DNA of 64,000 bases, from contig BSWB01000001.1 of NCBI GenBank assembly GCA_033239125.1, positions 9,002,501 through 9,066,500 of the forward strand. Direction: 5' to 3'. The position numbers and the translations under genes were made by a program. This stretch comes from Fagopyrum homotropicum. Lineage: Eukaryota; Streptophyta; Magnoliopsida; Caryophyllales; Polygonaceae. This document shows, piece after piece, positions 36,165 to 47,449 of the stretch (position 1 is its first letter; each line of letters starts with the position of its first letter). Under the pieces are notes generated by a model, which was given only the letters and a program-made list of their open reading frames with translations, did not search any database and was not told the DNA's origin.

Positions 36165-37267
36165 CTACGGTTTCACAACCTGGGACGGTAAATCATTGTT
36201 AACCGGAGGGTTATTCCGTCCCTTACCATTTTCAAAGTGGTAGTCTTTGTTCATCAGAGTTACAAGGTCATCAATCACTCTTAGATCCTCTTTTGATTCA
36301 AGATTCGGATATGAAAAATCAGGTGTTTGCTTCTCATGAACTGCATTCTAAGCAAAAGAACACAGAATATATGTCTGATCAGAATCTAGATTGAGGCAGT
36401 AAAAAATTTGCAGGAAACACAACTAACCTTGTTGTTTGTTTGATCAAATGTAGATCTTTGAAGCTGATTCTTCCTAACAGCAAATCCTGCAGTTAAAAAA
36501 AAGGAGATATTTTGAAGCAATAGGATGCTTGTACCAATTGAAGGCAAACTTTTTTGTTTTGCTAGATTTGTGATTGCATTAAGAAGAAACGCGCAGTAAT
36601 GAATACAAGAAGAAGTTTTTATAAACTCTGAACAAATGAATTAGATTTTAGTCATAGAAGTACATACAAGTATGATACTAGCTAACAAAGAAGATAAAAA
36701 TATGAGTTGGGATCTAAAGGACAAAATTGTGAAGCTATTTTCTTTCTTCTTGATTTGTACAGCTTCAATGGCATTCACTCAGTTATGCCTAGAGGGATGT
36801 GAACTAGGATTGTGATAGTCTGCACTTAGTGACACAAACCCATTCATGGTGTTCGATTTCGAAGGATGAGAATCCCTAAGGCTACTCCACTTAGAAGACA
36901 ATACCCTCAATTTCATCTTCCCTCTTCTATGAAGAATCTTGTTACTTTTACAAGAGGTTGCACTTGCACCTGAAATCTCTGAGCTTTTCGACATCTTCGG
37001 CTCATCCGTCTTCGCCATCATCATCATCTTCCTCCCTTTAAGCTTGTCTCCATACCCTATACTATCCTCCTTCTTTGAAAGCTCTTTGTCTGCAAGTATT
37101 CATTTCAACAAACTATAAGAAGTCTATCTAAGTGCAATACAAGGAATTGGTATGTAGTATGTACTATAAAGTATACCTTCAAATTCAAGATTAAGTGCAA
37201 AGGATTCCATTGCTAGAAGGAAAACAAGAAGAATAACTATGAGGGTAGTAAACCTTGGGCACACCAT
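36165..37267 (-). CDS. RGF/GOLVEN/CLEL-type secreted peptide precursor, possibly two isoforms
   Basis: Root meristem growth factors are small sulfated peptides cut from secreted precursors and sensed by RGI receptor kinases. Exon 1 (37177-37267) encodes a signal peptide: MVCPRF, then a hydrophobic TLIVILLVFLLA core, ending ESFALNLEFE. Joining it (phase 1) to 36779-37089 gives 133 residues that end DYHNPSSHPSRHN and stop. This matches RGF1 (DYSNPGHHPPRHN as remembered) at 9 of 13 positions, with the sulfation DY motif and terminal RHN; the usually hydroxylated Pro10 is Ser. A second form would use the CAG/GTGCAAG donor at 36969, leaving exon 36970-37089, and continue through 36428-36486 and 36165-36347. 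All joins keep frame, giving 150 residues with a second DY...NNPPVNN peptide near the end. Form 1 is well supported; form 2 rests on splice signals and frame. Confidence 0.8.
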
Positions 37268-37335
37268 TTTCTTTTGTGTTTTTTTTTATATTGTTTGTTA
37301 AAGGAGAGGAATCATGTGTTGCAGGAAATGAGTGA

Positions 37336-37342
37336 ATTTATA
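37336..37342 (-). promoter_or_regulatory. TATA box for the RGF-like gene
   Basis: TATAAAT on the minus strand, about 70 bp upstream of the ATG at 37267, in otherwise mixed sequence (ctcctataaattcac). Confidence 0.55.
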
Positions 37343-37847
37343 GGAGAAGCAAGTCCAAGCCATTCCCTAGAACTAATAAAAGAATTCATTAAAAATAAGA
37401 AAAAAAAAAATTGAAAAACCCAAGTCAAAGATACAATTCCAAAGGCAATACTTTTGGTCCAAAGACAATACTTTTGGTCTCTAACATAACTAACCCATGT
37501 TATAAAATATATGCTAGTTTGGTATAGGTGTATGCACACCCAAACCACGAGCTCCAAAATTCAAAGCTTTGTCTACCATGAGTAGAGCTATTTACATCAA
37601 AAGTTGGGAACAATGGTACAATGCCCTTGGTGTTTGGGTTTGAATTTTACCTCTTTAGAATATGGTATATTTATTTAGCAACTTTATACTTTTTTCTTGA
37701 AAATCATTGACATAGATCAATTTACACCAAGTTTCAAAAAAAAATTGGTTCTCAAAACTAAAATTATATACCATTTGTTAAAATTTTAGTTTGGGTCCTT
37801 ATTTTGGGTTACAATAGTTTATCAAGCTTATAAATATTTATATAACA

Positions 37848-38217
37848 TGTTGGGATGTAGGGAAAAAGTTCCCACATCGATAACACCCTAAGTAGTGAAC
37901 CTACCATATAAGCATCCGGGCTACTCCTCCTATTGCCAATTGGTTTTAGGATGGAACCTCGTGTGCTTGTATGTGTGGTTCATTAGACGTGCGCACTCCG
38001 CGTCATTTGGTCCCGGGACGGATATAAGAAAAAGTAACATGGTATGTTCGACCAGGTAGTTAACACTTGAGGGGGAGTGTTGGGATGTAGGGAAAAAGTT
38101 CCCACATCGATAACACCCTACTCCTCCTATTGCCAATTGGTTTCTTGTATGTGTGGTTCGCTAGACGTGCGCCCTCCGCGTCATTTGATCCCGGGACGGA
38201 TATAAGAAAAAGTAACA
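37848..38217 (+). mobile_element. Tiny LTR retroelement (TRIM/SMART-like), 370 bp
   Basis: LTR 1 is 37848-38039 and LTR 2 is 38078-38217 (shorter through two small deletions); both start TGTTGGGATGTAGGG and end AAAGTAACA. Only 38 bp lie between: they begin TGGTAT, like an initiator-Met primer site, and end ACTTGAGGGGGAG, a polypurine tract. TAACA flanks both sides (37843-37847, 38218-38222). No protein is encoded. A diverged relative lies at 43886-44080. Confidence 0.85.
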
Positions 38218-38222
38218 TAACA

Positions 38223-39871
38223 TAACATTATATAGTGTAAATTAAAGCAAAGGTTAACCGAAGCTTGATCCAATATCATGCAACGACGCCATTCAATTAT
38301 CACTTGGCGCTTACTCGTGAAGATGTCTCATCATACCATCACATGTCGCAATTTTATTAAGTCACACCCCGCAATGTTATTACAAATTAATTGATTGATT
38401 ATATATATTTCCTTTAACAAAATCAGATATTATCGCAATTTACACATTTGTTTAGATTTAGTCAAACCAAAAGTCGAATTTTATCCATTTCTTAATTTAT
38501 AGTTATAAGTATTTAATAATATATTAAAATGCACAACATGTGAGTATTTAAATTAGTATATACTAAAACTGAAGTAATTTTCTTTTAGGTATGCTTTCTA
38601 AGCATACTTACTTTCAATTGTAGGGCGAGATTGGAATAAATACAAAACAAAAACAATCAATGAAGAAAATGAAATGGAATTGAAGAAGTTTCATTTGTTA
38701 AATCTTTTAATATTCCATTTTAATTGTTAAAAATATTTTCTTTGAATTAATGCGATAATATTCCGTTTTTTTAACCGATTATCAGCAAATCGAATGGGAC
38801 TTTGATAAGATGATAAGAAGTCCCATATCTTAGAATTCAACTTCGAGATTTAGTCAACTAAAAACGTGCTTTTGATTTCCCATTGTGTAAACTCCACCCG
38901 GATATTGTTTAACCTACTCGGTTGAGCAACACCTTTGAAAAGAACAAGTCGTTACCTCAAAGGAGAATAAGAGATAATATCCTCGATTTTCGTTAGAGTA
39001 AAGATAACTTAAACCGACTATAATACTTTATCACATAAGATCGTGAAACATAAAAAATAATAACATTCGGAAACCCGGGAAGCTTATATGAGCAGCGTGA
39101 AAGGGGAGTTACGGCAAATGTATATATTTTTTTTAACCTAGAGGCGGTGAAAGAAGTCAGCTTTAAGGGTTAGTTAAAACTTGAGCACAGACAATCCCTA
39201 GGGTTTCAGACCACAAAATTAAGGAAAATCTCAACTCCCAATATGTTTTTACATGCTTTGGCTGAGTTCTCACCACGTGCATCTTTCCACACTAATCAAT
39301 TCAAACACACAGCGGAGCAACGAAGCTTCATTATAAAAATGGCAACTTGGGCATTAGGGCACAATTCCATAGAATCATGGGACACTAATCTTAGATGGTT
39401 TAACTTAAATTAAAGCCGCTAATTAGTAATTAGCAGTGTCCTTTCATACGTGGAAGTTGCAGTAATCAAAGATTAACTGTTTAAAGGCTTTGCCTTTTAT
39501 AAGAGAGACAGTAGAAGAAGAGATCCCATGTCTGAAATTAATCGCAAGCCATGTGGGGAGTCAAACACTCCCTTTTAGGCTTTGTATTTTGTGCTCACAT
39601 GGCTCTTCTCTTATTGTACCACTGTATGATTTTTTGTGATTTTATGTGAACAAGGTTTAACCTAACCTGTACATGTGTATATCGGTGACGTGACAACGTA
39701 TATGCATGTTATGTATTGCTATTTTTTGTGATTGTTTATGAATATCTTATTTGTAGGTTAGAGAGACGATGGATTAATAACTTATCTTTGTGCATCTTTT
39801 CTTGGTAAGTTGTTGGATCAATAGTAGAGATATGTTGTGGCTAAGCGACGCAAATTTATCAACCAAATATA
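38223..39871. other. Intergenic, no gene recognised
   Basis: AT-rich to about 38860, then mixed composition. At 39500-39640 there is an imperfect inverted match around gaagaagagatcccatgt and acatggctcttctctt, but it matches no microRNA I know. Confidence 0.45.
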
Positions 39872-40500
39872 TTTTTTTTAAACGGAAGGTGGTTAGGTTG
39901 GTTTATCTCCTAAATGTAGTCCACTCTAAAGTATTTTTGTGGATGAGAACAAAATTTCTGAGGACGGGTAAGTTGGTCAGCAACACAGCTGGCTTCAATT
40001 CTCTGAAACACATGCTTGATTTGGACTACGTAAAAACTGAGATCCAACCTAGAGTTGGATAAAGTCATCTGGATCTTCCATGAACAAGTCTACAAACCTT
40101 GGAGTGTCTTGATAATACAAATATTATCACCCTAGATTTCGATCTTTTTGATCTTTAATATGATAGTCTCTTGTAAGCCCAATTTAAGAGCAAAAGCTTC
40201 AGCTTTTATTTGAATTAAAGTATTACAATCTTACCGTTGTGATTCCGAAACACAAAATCAATGCATTTTATTCCCAAATCGAGTTTTGATCCTTCAAAAT
40301 TATGTTTATGGAAACTAAGTTTTGGTTTATCCCACTTAATATTGTGTTTTTTTCTCTTGGTAGAGTTATTGTACTTTTGGTGTTGTTTCATATCGTAATC
40401 ATCTTCATCAATGATTATTGATGTTAGTTTTCCACATTTGAATTTGGTTTTAAATGAAAATGATAACCTTAATACTATGATCAATAGGCTCATTACCAAA
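39872..40500 (-). pseudogene. LINE RNase H-domain remnant
   Basis: The plus-strand T-run at 39872-39879 is the poly(A) tail and is preceded on the minus strand by CCTTCCGTTTAAA, like the tail of the LINE at 32514. Upstream, minus frames read IDFVFRNHNGKIV, then IKAEAFALKLGLQETI, IEI.GDN, and VFQRIEASCVADQLTR. These are the ordered blocks of the RVT_3/RNase H fold of plant LINEs. Several stops and frame shifts interrupt it. The 5' border near 40500 abuts the PPR remnant; no target duplication was identified. Confidence 0.75.
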
Positions 40501-40505
40501 CATGA

Positions 40506-41090
40506 TTTTGCCTTGGCAGATCAGGATTCAATTGGTACCAAACCATCTTTCATCTCCTTCGTCAAGTAAGAAGGATCCAATTGCTCAAGAATCTCAACAC
40601 ATCGCTCCGCAAATTTTAAGTTCCCTTGAACTCTAGATGGATTCATCAAGGTTTCACAAACATCTAAACTTGGTTCAACCAGCATCTATTCAATGAACTC
40701 CCAAGCTTCACCCATATGACCTGCAATGCCCAACATGCTAACTATGCATACATAATGCTTCATGGTCGGAACAATACCATACACCTTACACATCGACAAG
40801 AAATGTAGCATCCCCTCGACGCCATCACCTATAACAGCACAAGCATTAAAAACTCCTATATACATTTGACCATCATGTCTTAGTCCTGCTTCATTGATCC
40901 ACATCTTGCATACATCAGCAAAATCGTGCAGTAAGTGCCGACTCTAACCATAGATAATAATTTTACAAGATGCTCATGGATGAATCTTGCTTCTTCATCT
41001 TTGTATATCTTCATTAGATCTAAATACCGTGGTAAATCTACAGAAACCCCAAAACTTTTACCCAAAAACCCCAAAACCATCTGGGTATTG
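40506..41090 (-). pseudogene. Pentatricopeptide repeat (PPR) gene remnant
   Basis: Minus-strand fragments read, in order, YLDLMKIYKDEEARFIHEHL, GTYCTILLMYARCGSM, LRHDGQMYIGVFNACAVIGD, GIVPTMKHYVCIVSMLGIAG, AWEFIE then a stop, and after it EPSLDVCETLMNPSRVQGNL and DPSYLTKEMKDGLVPIES. This is the PPR plus E-motif architecture of plant organelle RNA-editing factors, resembling mitochondrial At2g15690/At4g32450-type proteins from memory. The TAG within the frame, a frame change near 40890 and the loss of both ends make it a pseudogene. Confidence 0.8.
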
Positions 41091-41099
41091 TTAAGAATT

Positions 41100-42620
41100 T
41101 AGGGGATCTGCGAGTTACATTGCCCATCAGATGAATCGACTTCCAGTCTCTATTCAGCAGCCCAAGTGTTTAGACTGTTAAGCCAATTGAGGGTTTTCAA
41201 TGGATTTAAACGAGTGGTTTGGCGAGGATACCTTGTCCAGAGTGCATAAGGAGTTTATTGCAGTATACAATGCCATATTCCTAGCCATTGGCTCCATTGG
41301 AGACAGGTTTGTGTCAAAACAAAAAACCAAATCACAAAGTCAAATACAATTGTCTTCAAAACAAGTAGATGGTGCAATAAAATGTAGTTAAGCTTTAACT
41401 GACAGGCTACAAAAATTTGTAGAATATGTAACAAGAGTAGTTTCATATTGCTAATTTATGACTGGAAATCAGTTGAAGATAACCCATCACAAGATTCACA
41501 ACAGCCCCTAACTAAGGCCTAAACCAATAAGCACCTCAAGAAAACTACACAAAATATCCCCTTAAGCTAATTCAATTACACTGCACCTCAAGGTCCTCAA
41601 CTAACAAATCAACCAGGGGCATAAAATCAAATCCTACCAGCCACAACCCAAAAGACTCGCACCTTCCCAAAGCACTTTATTTCCTGATCATCATCCATCT
41701 TTTCTCCAGCCAAAACCAATTTATTTCAGAAAAAAGTTGCAGCTAAGATATCTTGAAGAACAATAGCTAGTCCCAAATGTGGCAGCAAAGATTTGTTGCA
41801 GTATACAGGGACTGAGAGAATAAGACCAATGGAAGATTAAACATAATCAGATAACTTATTCAAGAAATTTTCTAACAGCAACCACACAAATCATTCTTCT
41901 TAGAGGTAAACAAACAACAAGGATTGAAATAGTAACTCAAACTCAAGGATTAGTGAAGGGGAATCTAGAAACATATAGAAATGCTCCAATCGACCTTATT
42001 AAGCACGCCAACCAAAAATAGAGGGAAAATTTTCAGGCGATTCCGACAGCTATTGCCAAACCCTAATCAATATCATGCCAAGGATAAATTCACTAAAAAA
42101 CAGCTGAAAACTTTCAACATGTACAAAAAAAAATCAAACGAGCAAGTTAATTAGAACAAAACTTCACTAGTCAAGAGTTATTTTTAGGTGGTTTCAGGTG
42201 AATTAGAAAGTACAACGAAGAAAGTTAATTAGAACAAAACTTCTATCATGTCTAGATTTATACGAATATCTAAAGTAAATTCGAAACAACGAAGAAAGAG
42301 TTCAAATCACCTGGGATAGCGGGTTGTGAAACTATGCCGAAGACAGGGCTTTGTTTCGATGGAGCGCTACACACTACGCGGGAGGAAGAAGGGATTTCAG
42401 AGATGGAGGGAAGGAGAGAGTCACCGGCGAAATAGGGTTTCGAGCAACATCGACGGCGGTTGTGCTAGCGGCAGGTGTTTTGGAGTTACCGGTGGTGTAT
42501 CTTTGCTTGCTAAAAAGTAAAAACCGAGTTAGTGTGGAAAACTGAACCGGTTCGGGGAATAAAAGAAAAGGCTGAACCAGGATTATGGACCTCAAATTGG
42601 ACTAGGCTGGCCCACATTTT
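41100..42620. other. Mixed sequence; possible leader or promoter fragment of a lost minus-strand gene
   Basis: 41100-42300 shows no supported gene. At 42310-42560 the minus strand is GC-richer and CT-rich, with a cccag/gtgatt donor-like site near 42315, and looks like a 5' leader and first exon. It could be the upstream part of the PPR copy, but no shared frame was found. Confidence 0.35.
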
Positions 42621-42785
42621 TATGGGGTTGCATAGTTAAACCGGACTGCGAGTCATATATTGGTGATGCAACATAGTGACATACACCTAATTTGAATAAA
42701 CGGTGAAATGAGCTATTTTTTTTTTTATCACGGTTTGGTTGTGATGGAAGTGGTGAAACTCTCGTGTATTTAAGAAAAAGGATTA

Positions 42786-43639
42786 GAGGAAACTACATAA
42801 AACCACCCTTAATAATTACTCTTTGACAATTAACCACCCTTTATATAAATTTTAGCGTAAAACCACCCTTAATGTTCAACTATTTGCACTAAACCACCCC
42901 TTATAACTTTTTTGGCATAAAACCACCCTTAATTTCTAAATATTTACAATCAACCACCCCATACTAATTAAAAATACTTCAAATAATTTAAAATTGAATC
43001 ATTGACAAAGTAAATTTTTTATTATGAATATCACAATTAATTTATATAGTTTGATTAAGTATTATAGTTTGGTTAAATATTACAATTTATACTAGAAAAA
43101 TAATCAAAAAATTATACAAATTTTATTACCCATGTACAAAAAATTATAAAAAAATTATAAAAAATTATTTTTGGTAATTTATATTCTATTTCATTTTTAC
43201 ACGCCTATATTAAAAATGTATATTTTTTTAATAAGCTATAGCTTTAAAAAGACAACGTTTAATTTTGTGCATAACAAGCAAGTATTTTGGATTATTTTAG
43301 ACAATAAAATTTGTTTTTGTTTATAATTTTTTAGTATAAATTGTAATATTTAACCAAACTATAATAATTAATCAAACTATTGAAATCATATATGATATTA
43401 ATAATGAAACTTTATTTTATTTATGCTTAAATTTTCAATCATTTGAAGTAATTTTAATTAGTATGTGGTGGTTAATTGAAAACATTTAAAAATTAAGGGT
43501 GGTTTTATATCAAAAAAATAGTAAGGGGTGGTTTACTGTAAATAGTTGAACATTAAGGGTGGTTTTATGCTAAAACTATTATAAAGGGTGGTTTATTGCA
43601 AAAGAGTAAAAATTAAGGGTGGTTTTATGTAGTTTTCTC
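42786..43639. mobile_element. Mutator-like MITE, 854 bp, intact 9-bp duplication
   Basis: Terminal inverted repeats GAGGAAACTACATAAAACCA and, right complement, GAGAAAACTACATAAAACCA, with several AAAACCACCCTTAAT sub-repeats in each arm. Identical AAAGGATTA flanks lie at 42777-42785 and 43640-43648. There is no coding region. Confidence 0.9.
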
Positions 43640-43885
43640 AAAGGATTATCCTGCAGACAAAAATGGGTGAATTAGACATTGATGGTACGTATAGGGGACG
43701 TACGGGTTAGCTGCAGCGGGAGTGGTAATCCGTATAGTAGTATGGGATGGTTAATTGCAAAATTTTGCTGCTAATATCGACATAGTCACCAATGTGCAAT
43801 GTCCTTACCTACTCTGTTGAGAACACTTGACGCTTATGGAGAGCTCCCCTCGATCTTTGTTCTTTCCTATTCGCCTTCAGGCCAG

Positions 43886-44080
43886 AGTTGTTGAACATGG
43901 AAATGTCTCACATCGACAATATGATAATACGTAAACCTAACGTATAAGTTTTAGAGTTACTCCTCCTATTATCAATTAATTTTAGGATGGAACCCCGACT
44001 TGTGTGCGTTTATTGACCTTTTTTTAAGGCTTGTGTGACGCCTTTCACCCATAAGGTCAACTATCACACCCGGGGTAACT
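43886..44080 (+). repeat. Diverged solo LTR or fragment of the TRIM/SMART family
   Basis: Shares with the LTR at 37848 the ordered blocks TGTTGAACATGG/tgtctcacatcgacaat, TTACTCCTCCTATTATCAAT and TTTTAGGATGGAACC. Ends are vague. Confidence 0.55.
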
Positions 44081-44111
44081 ATTGAATTGATTTCACCCTA
44101 TTTTAGACAAT

Positions 44112-44467
44112 GGTCCCGTTTGGTACAAGGGTAAATTAAGAAGATTATGATTATGGGAATTAAAACGAATAAATAATTCTCATAATCTCGTTTGGTAAGG
44201 GAATTAAGGAGGTTAAAGGGGTTAGATTATGGAGATGAAGTTAGATTATGAGAATTTTATAATCATGCAAAAATTGGATTATAAAGATTATGAAGATTAT
44301 TGAGGCTTGAATCTCAATTTTACCCACAATTATATTAATATTACCAAACACTCATCTCACTTAATTTCATACTCATCATCTTAAACAATTTCATCCCCTT
44401 AATTCTTTATCTAAATAATTTCCTTCATCCTCATCTTCATCTACGTAATCTTACGTTACCAAACTGA
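44112..44467. mobile_element. MITE with GTCCCGTTTGGTA ends
   Basis: Left end GGTCCCGTTTGGTACAAG and right complement TCAGTTTGGTAACGTAAG form an imperfect inverted repeat; the interior carries internally repeated gattatgg/aattaagg words. Harbinger-like or hAT-like. Confidence 0.5.
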
Positions 44468-44469
44468 AT

Positions 44470-47200
44470 CAATGTCACCTGCAATATTAACGACCAACTC
44501 CTCGAACTTAAACGAGTCGACATATCTAAACATCCAAACTTTGCTTCCTACGCAAACTTGAAAAGCTCTTAATTCTTAGCTAGCTTCTTAATTATTGTAA
44601 CCCTAGAAAACGGGATGACCGATGCAATGCATATACGTTAATCTGTGAAGAACGTACGTGTGTTCTCTTCCTAGCTTAATTGTTATTCTATCCTAGTCAA
44701 ATACAAGAGTTATTCAAGTATGAATACATTGGAAAGCTCACGTGGGTTTGATGAAACCACAGAAACACAGAGATTAGAGATAAGACAGTTGAAATAGACA
44801 GGCACTAAGCTTAATTAGTTTGATCGATATAGTTTACGTTTGAATGCATGCATCCACTCTGGATCATAATTGATAAATACTTGTGATTGATTTTTCAAAG
44901 TCATACACTAAATTAAAACCCCACTTCTTACTGTTTCTGCAGTGAAAGGGAAAACAATTTATCGTATCTAAACTTGTTTATGGACAAACAACAGTAGCTT
45001 AGCCGATGACTTGTCTGCCACGTTCGACCAATGTATACAGCAATTGTATATCAACCTGCATTTTTCTTATTTTTGACTTCATTTTCATTTCAAATGTGAA
45101 TTGTGTGATGTTTGAACTTACAATTCATCTCATTCATCATGCATCTGGGACGACTAAGAATAATTAGTCAATAAAGGGTAAGGAAAAGTGATTTCTTGGA
45201 TGATTTTGTTTAGTCTCCTCTAATTAATACACATTTTTCACTAGGTGATACTTCTAAGTGGGGATTAGCATATTATTGGTCCCTTTTTAGGTGTTGTATT
45301 AAATGGACTTTTTTACTAGCACTGTCATTCAAACTATATGCAATTGTCAAGGGCCAAGTTTATTAAGCTTGTTTTGGAGTAAGGCGTGTCCTCATGACAC
45401 CTGTTAAAGTCCAATATACACGAACTGTAAAGTGGGGTCGCATGCATACGAACTGTAGAGAGAGGGGTTGTATACTAGGTTCAGTATGTCCCTACTTTAG
45501 ACGTAGGAACTTATTATCTCCAACAATGTCAAGTCTTAGTAATCTTTGTTTTGATTGTTCCATGTGCGTCAACACACCTCTTGTTACTTTTGTTGGGCAA
45601 TCCTGATTTCGATAATTTCGGTCGCAACCGAGCGTCTCCTACCTAGAATCCTATTGTTGCCACGAGACAATAGTGATGGTTGGTTGCCAAATAATTTGCA
45701 GGTTAAGGTGAATAGTAAATGATATTTTGGGAGTGTATTGAAATTGTACCGGTCTCGATCTCCTAATTTCATCCAAGAGATTATAAGATTTGTTAAAATA
45801 GCTTTGGTGATTTATGACTATAACATAGGAATTGTCGGTGTTATAATATGTCTAGTTTGAACCTATCAACTTCTTTATTGACATCAAACCTAATTTATAT
45901 TTGTGATCAAACGCACATGTAAAACTTGTCTTATATTGGTCAATCTAAATTTATCACTTTCCACAAAAAAAAAAAAAAAAACTTTTTGACTTGTTCAAAT
46001 CAGTCCGGAGTGCTTTCTGACCCATACGAAATTTGTCCGTTAATTATACCCGTTCGTTTTTCGGACAGACAGACCGATTGCCCATATATGACTATGTTAA
46101 GCTACAAGCAAACTGCAAACTACTATGGGTTAGTTACTCTCATATGTTATGTTAGTAGCAGGCGTATGTATAATTTATCATATTTATGTCCGAACAAAGT
46201 GCTCCTTTTCAAAACAAAACATGCAGTTATATATGATGGGGTCATCACCTCATGGATGCATTGCATTACGAAAACTCTAGGCAATGTCAATATTTGGTTT
46301 TTGGTACGTACGAAATGTCATCGCATTTATGTGAATAAATTATTCAAGTGTGCAATTTAATGATTAGTTTGATACATGCCACATGATTGAACATATACCC
46401 AAATGATCAATAATATGTATAGACCCTATATAGGAATAATAAGATCAAATGAGATCGGACATAGACAAGCATAAGTAGGAACCTATTAGAGACACAATGA
46501 ACGATCTTGATTAAATGTTGTATTTAAAAAAAATAATAAACTTTGGTTAATAGATCCTTTCCCACTCAATTACTGATTATCAATTTAACAAGTTAGAACT
46601 CTTTAGTTTTTATTTAAAACGTACAAATATAATTGTGATAAAGATCGTGGATGTGTAACAGTCCGACTTTGCATATACTAACGATCGTTATCGTGTAGCT
46701 AATGACCATTAGCAAGTGATTTTTGTTTTTGCACGCATAGGCTAAAGATCGTTAGCAAAATAAACTATAGCGGTGGTGCGGTATGTCGCGCAGTCGTTAG
46801 CTACCGTAAAAAAATTACGGCATATGATGGTTGTTATAGTAATTTTTTTCAATTAACAATCATTAGCACGATTGTACTTGTTCATTAACGAACGTTCTTA
46901 TTACAAACGGTCATAACGTGATTTCCAGTCTACCAAAATCAATAATTAACCTTAATTGAATTTATTATATTTTATAAATCTTAATTAAAGAATTTGGTCA
47001 ACTAGGTTCTTTTTTATTTCCATTAAGTTTGTGTATCTCATTATTTTTTACCACTTTCATTTAATGGTAAGTAAAAGTAATTAACTCCTCTATTTTAAAA
47101 TAAAAAAAGAAACAGTAGCATATCACATTACCACACACCAACTGAAATTGTTACGTACAAATGAAATTATTCTTGACTTTGTTTTATTATTTTATTTTCT
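44470..47200. other. Intergenic, no supported gene
   Basis: Short open frames occur (for example 45926-46360) but have no recognisable domain or codon signal. At 46680-46880 ctaacgatcgttagc-type inverted words suggest an old DNA transposon. Confidence 0.45.
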
Positions 47201-47240
47201 TTTTCTTTGCCTTATTTATTTATTTATTTATTATTTTTTG

Positions 47241-47360
47241 GTATGATTCATACTAGAATTACATACCAAAATTTCATACCAGAATTTTTAATACTAGAAT
47301 TTCATACCAAAATTTTAATACTAGATTTTTCATACAAAAAATTTCATACCAGAATTATCA
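47241..47360. repeat. Degenerate repeat, CATACCAGAATTT-type units
   Basis: About seven imperfect copies of catacYaRaattt. In reverse complement they match the array at 2861-3112. Confidence 0.6.
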
Positions 47361-47449
47361 TATTCCCAGCAACTCTCTTCTTCATACAAATTACAGTAAC
47401 AAAATCAAATCAAAATATAAACTAATTCACAAAACAGAAAACCACCTAT

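Noticed and set aside
39500..39640. Imperfect hairpin that might be a microRNA precursor
   Set aside because: The stem has several bulges and neither arm matches a plant microRNA that I know; small-RNA data would be needed.
45926..46360. Open frame of 144 codons
   Set aside because: It includes a poly-Lys run from an A-tract, no domain, no clear promoter and no relatives among the window's genes.
46650..46920. Inverted ctaacgatcgttagc words suggesting a CACTA or other DNA transposon
   Set aside because: No CACTA terminus, target duplication or consistent arms could be found.
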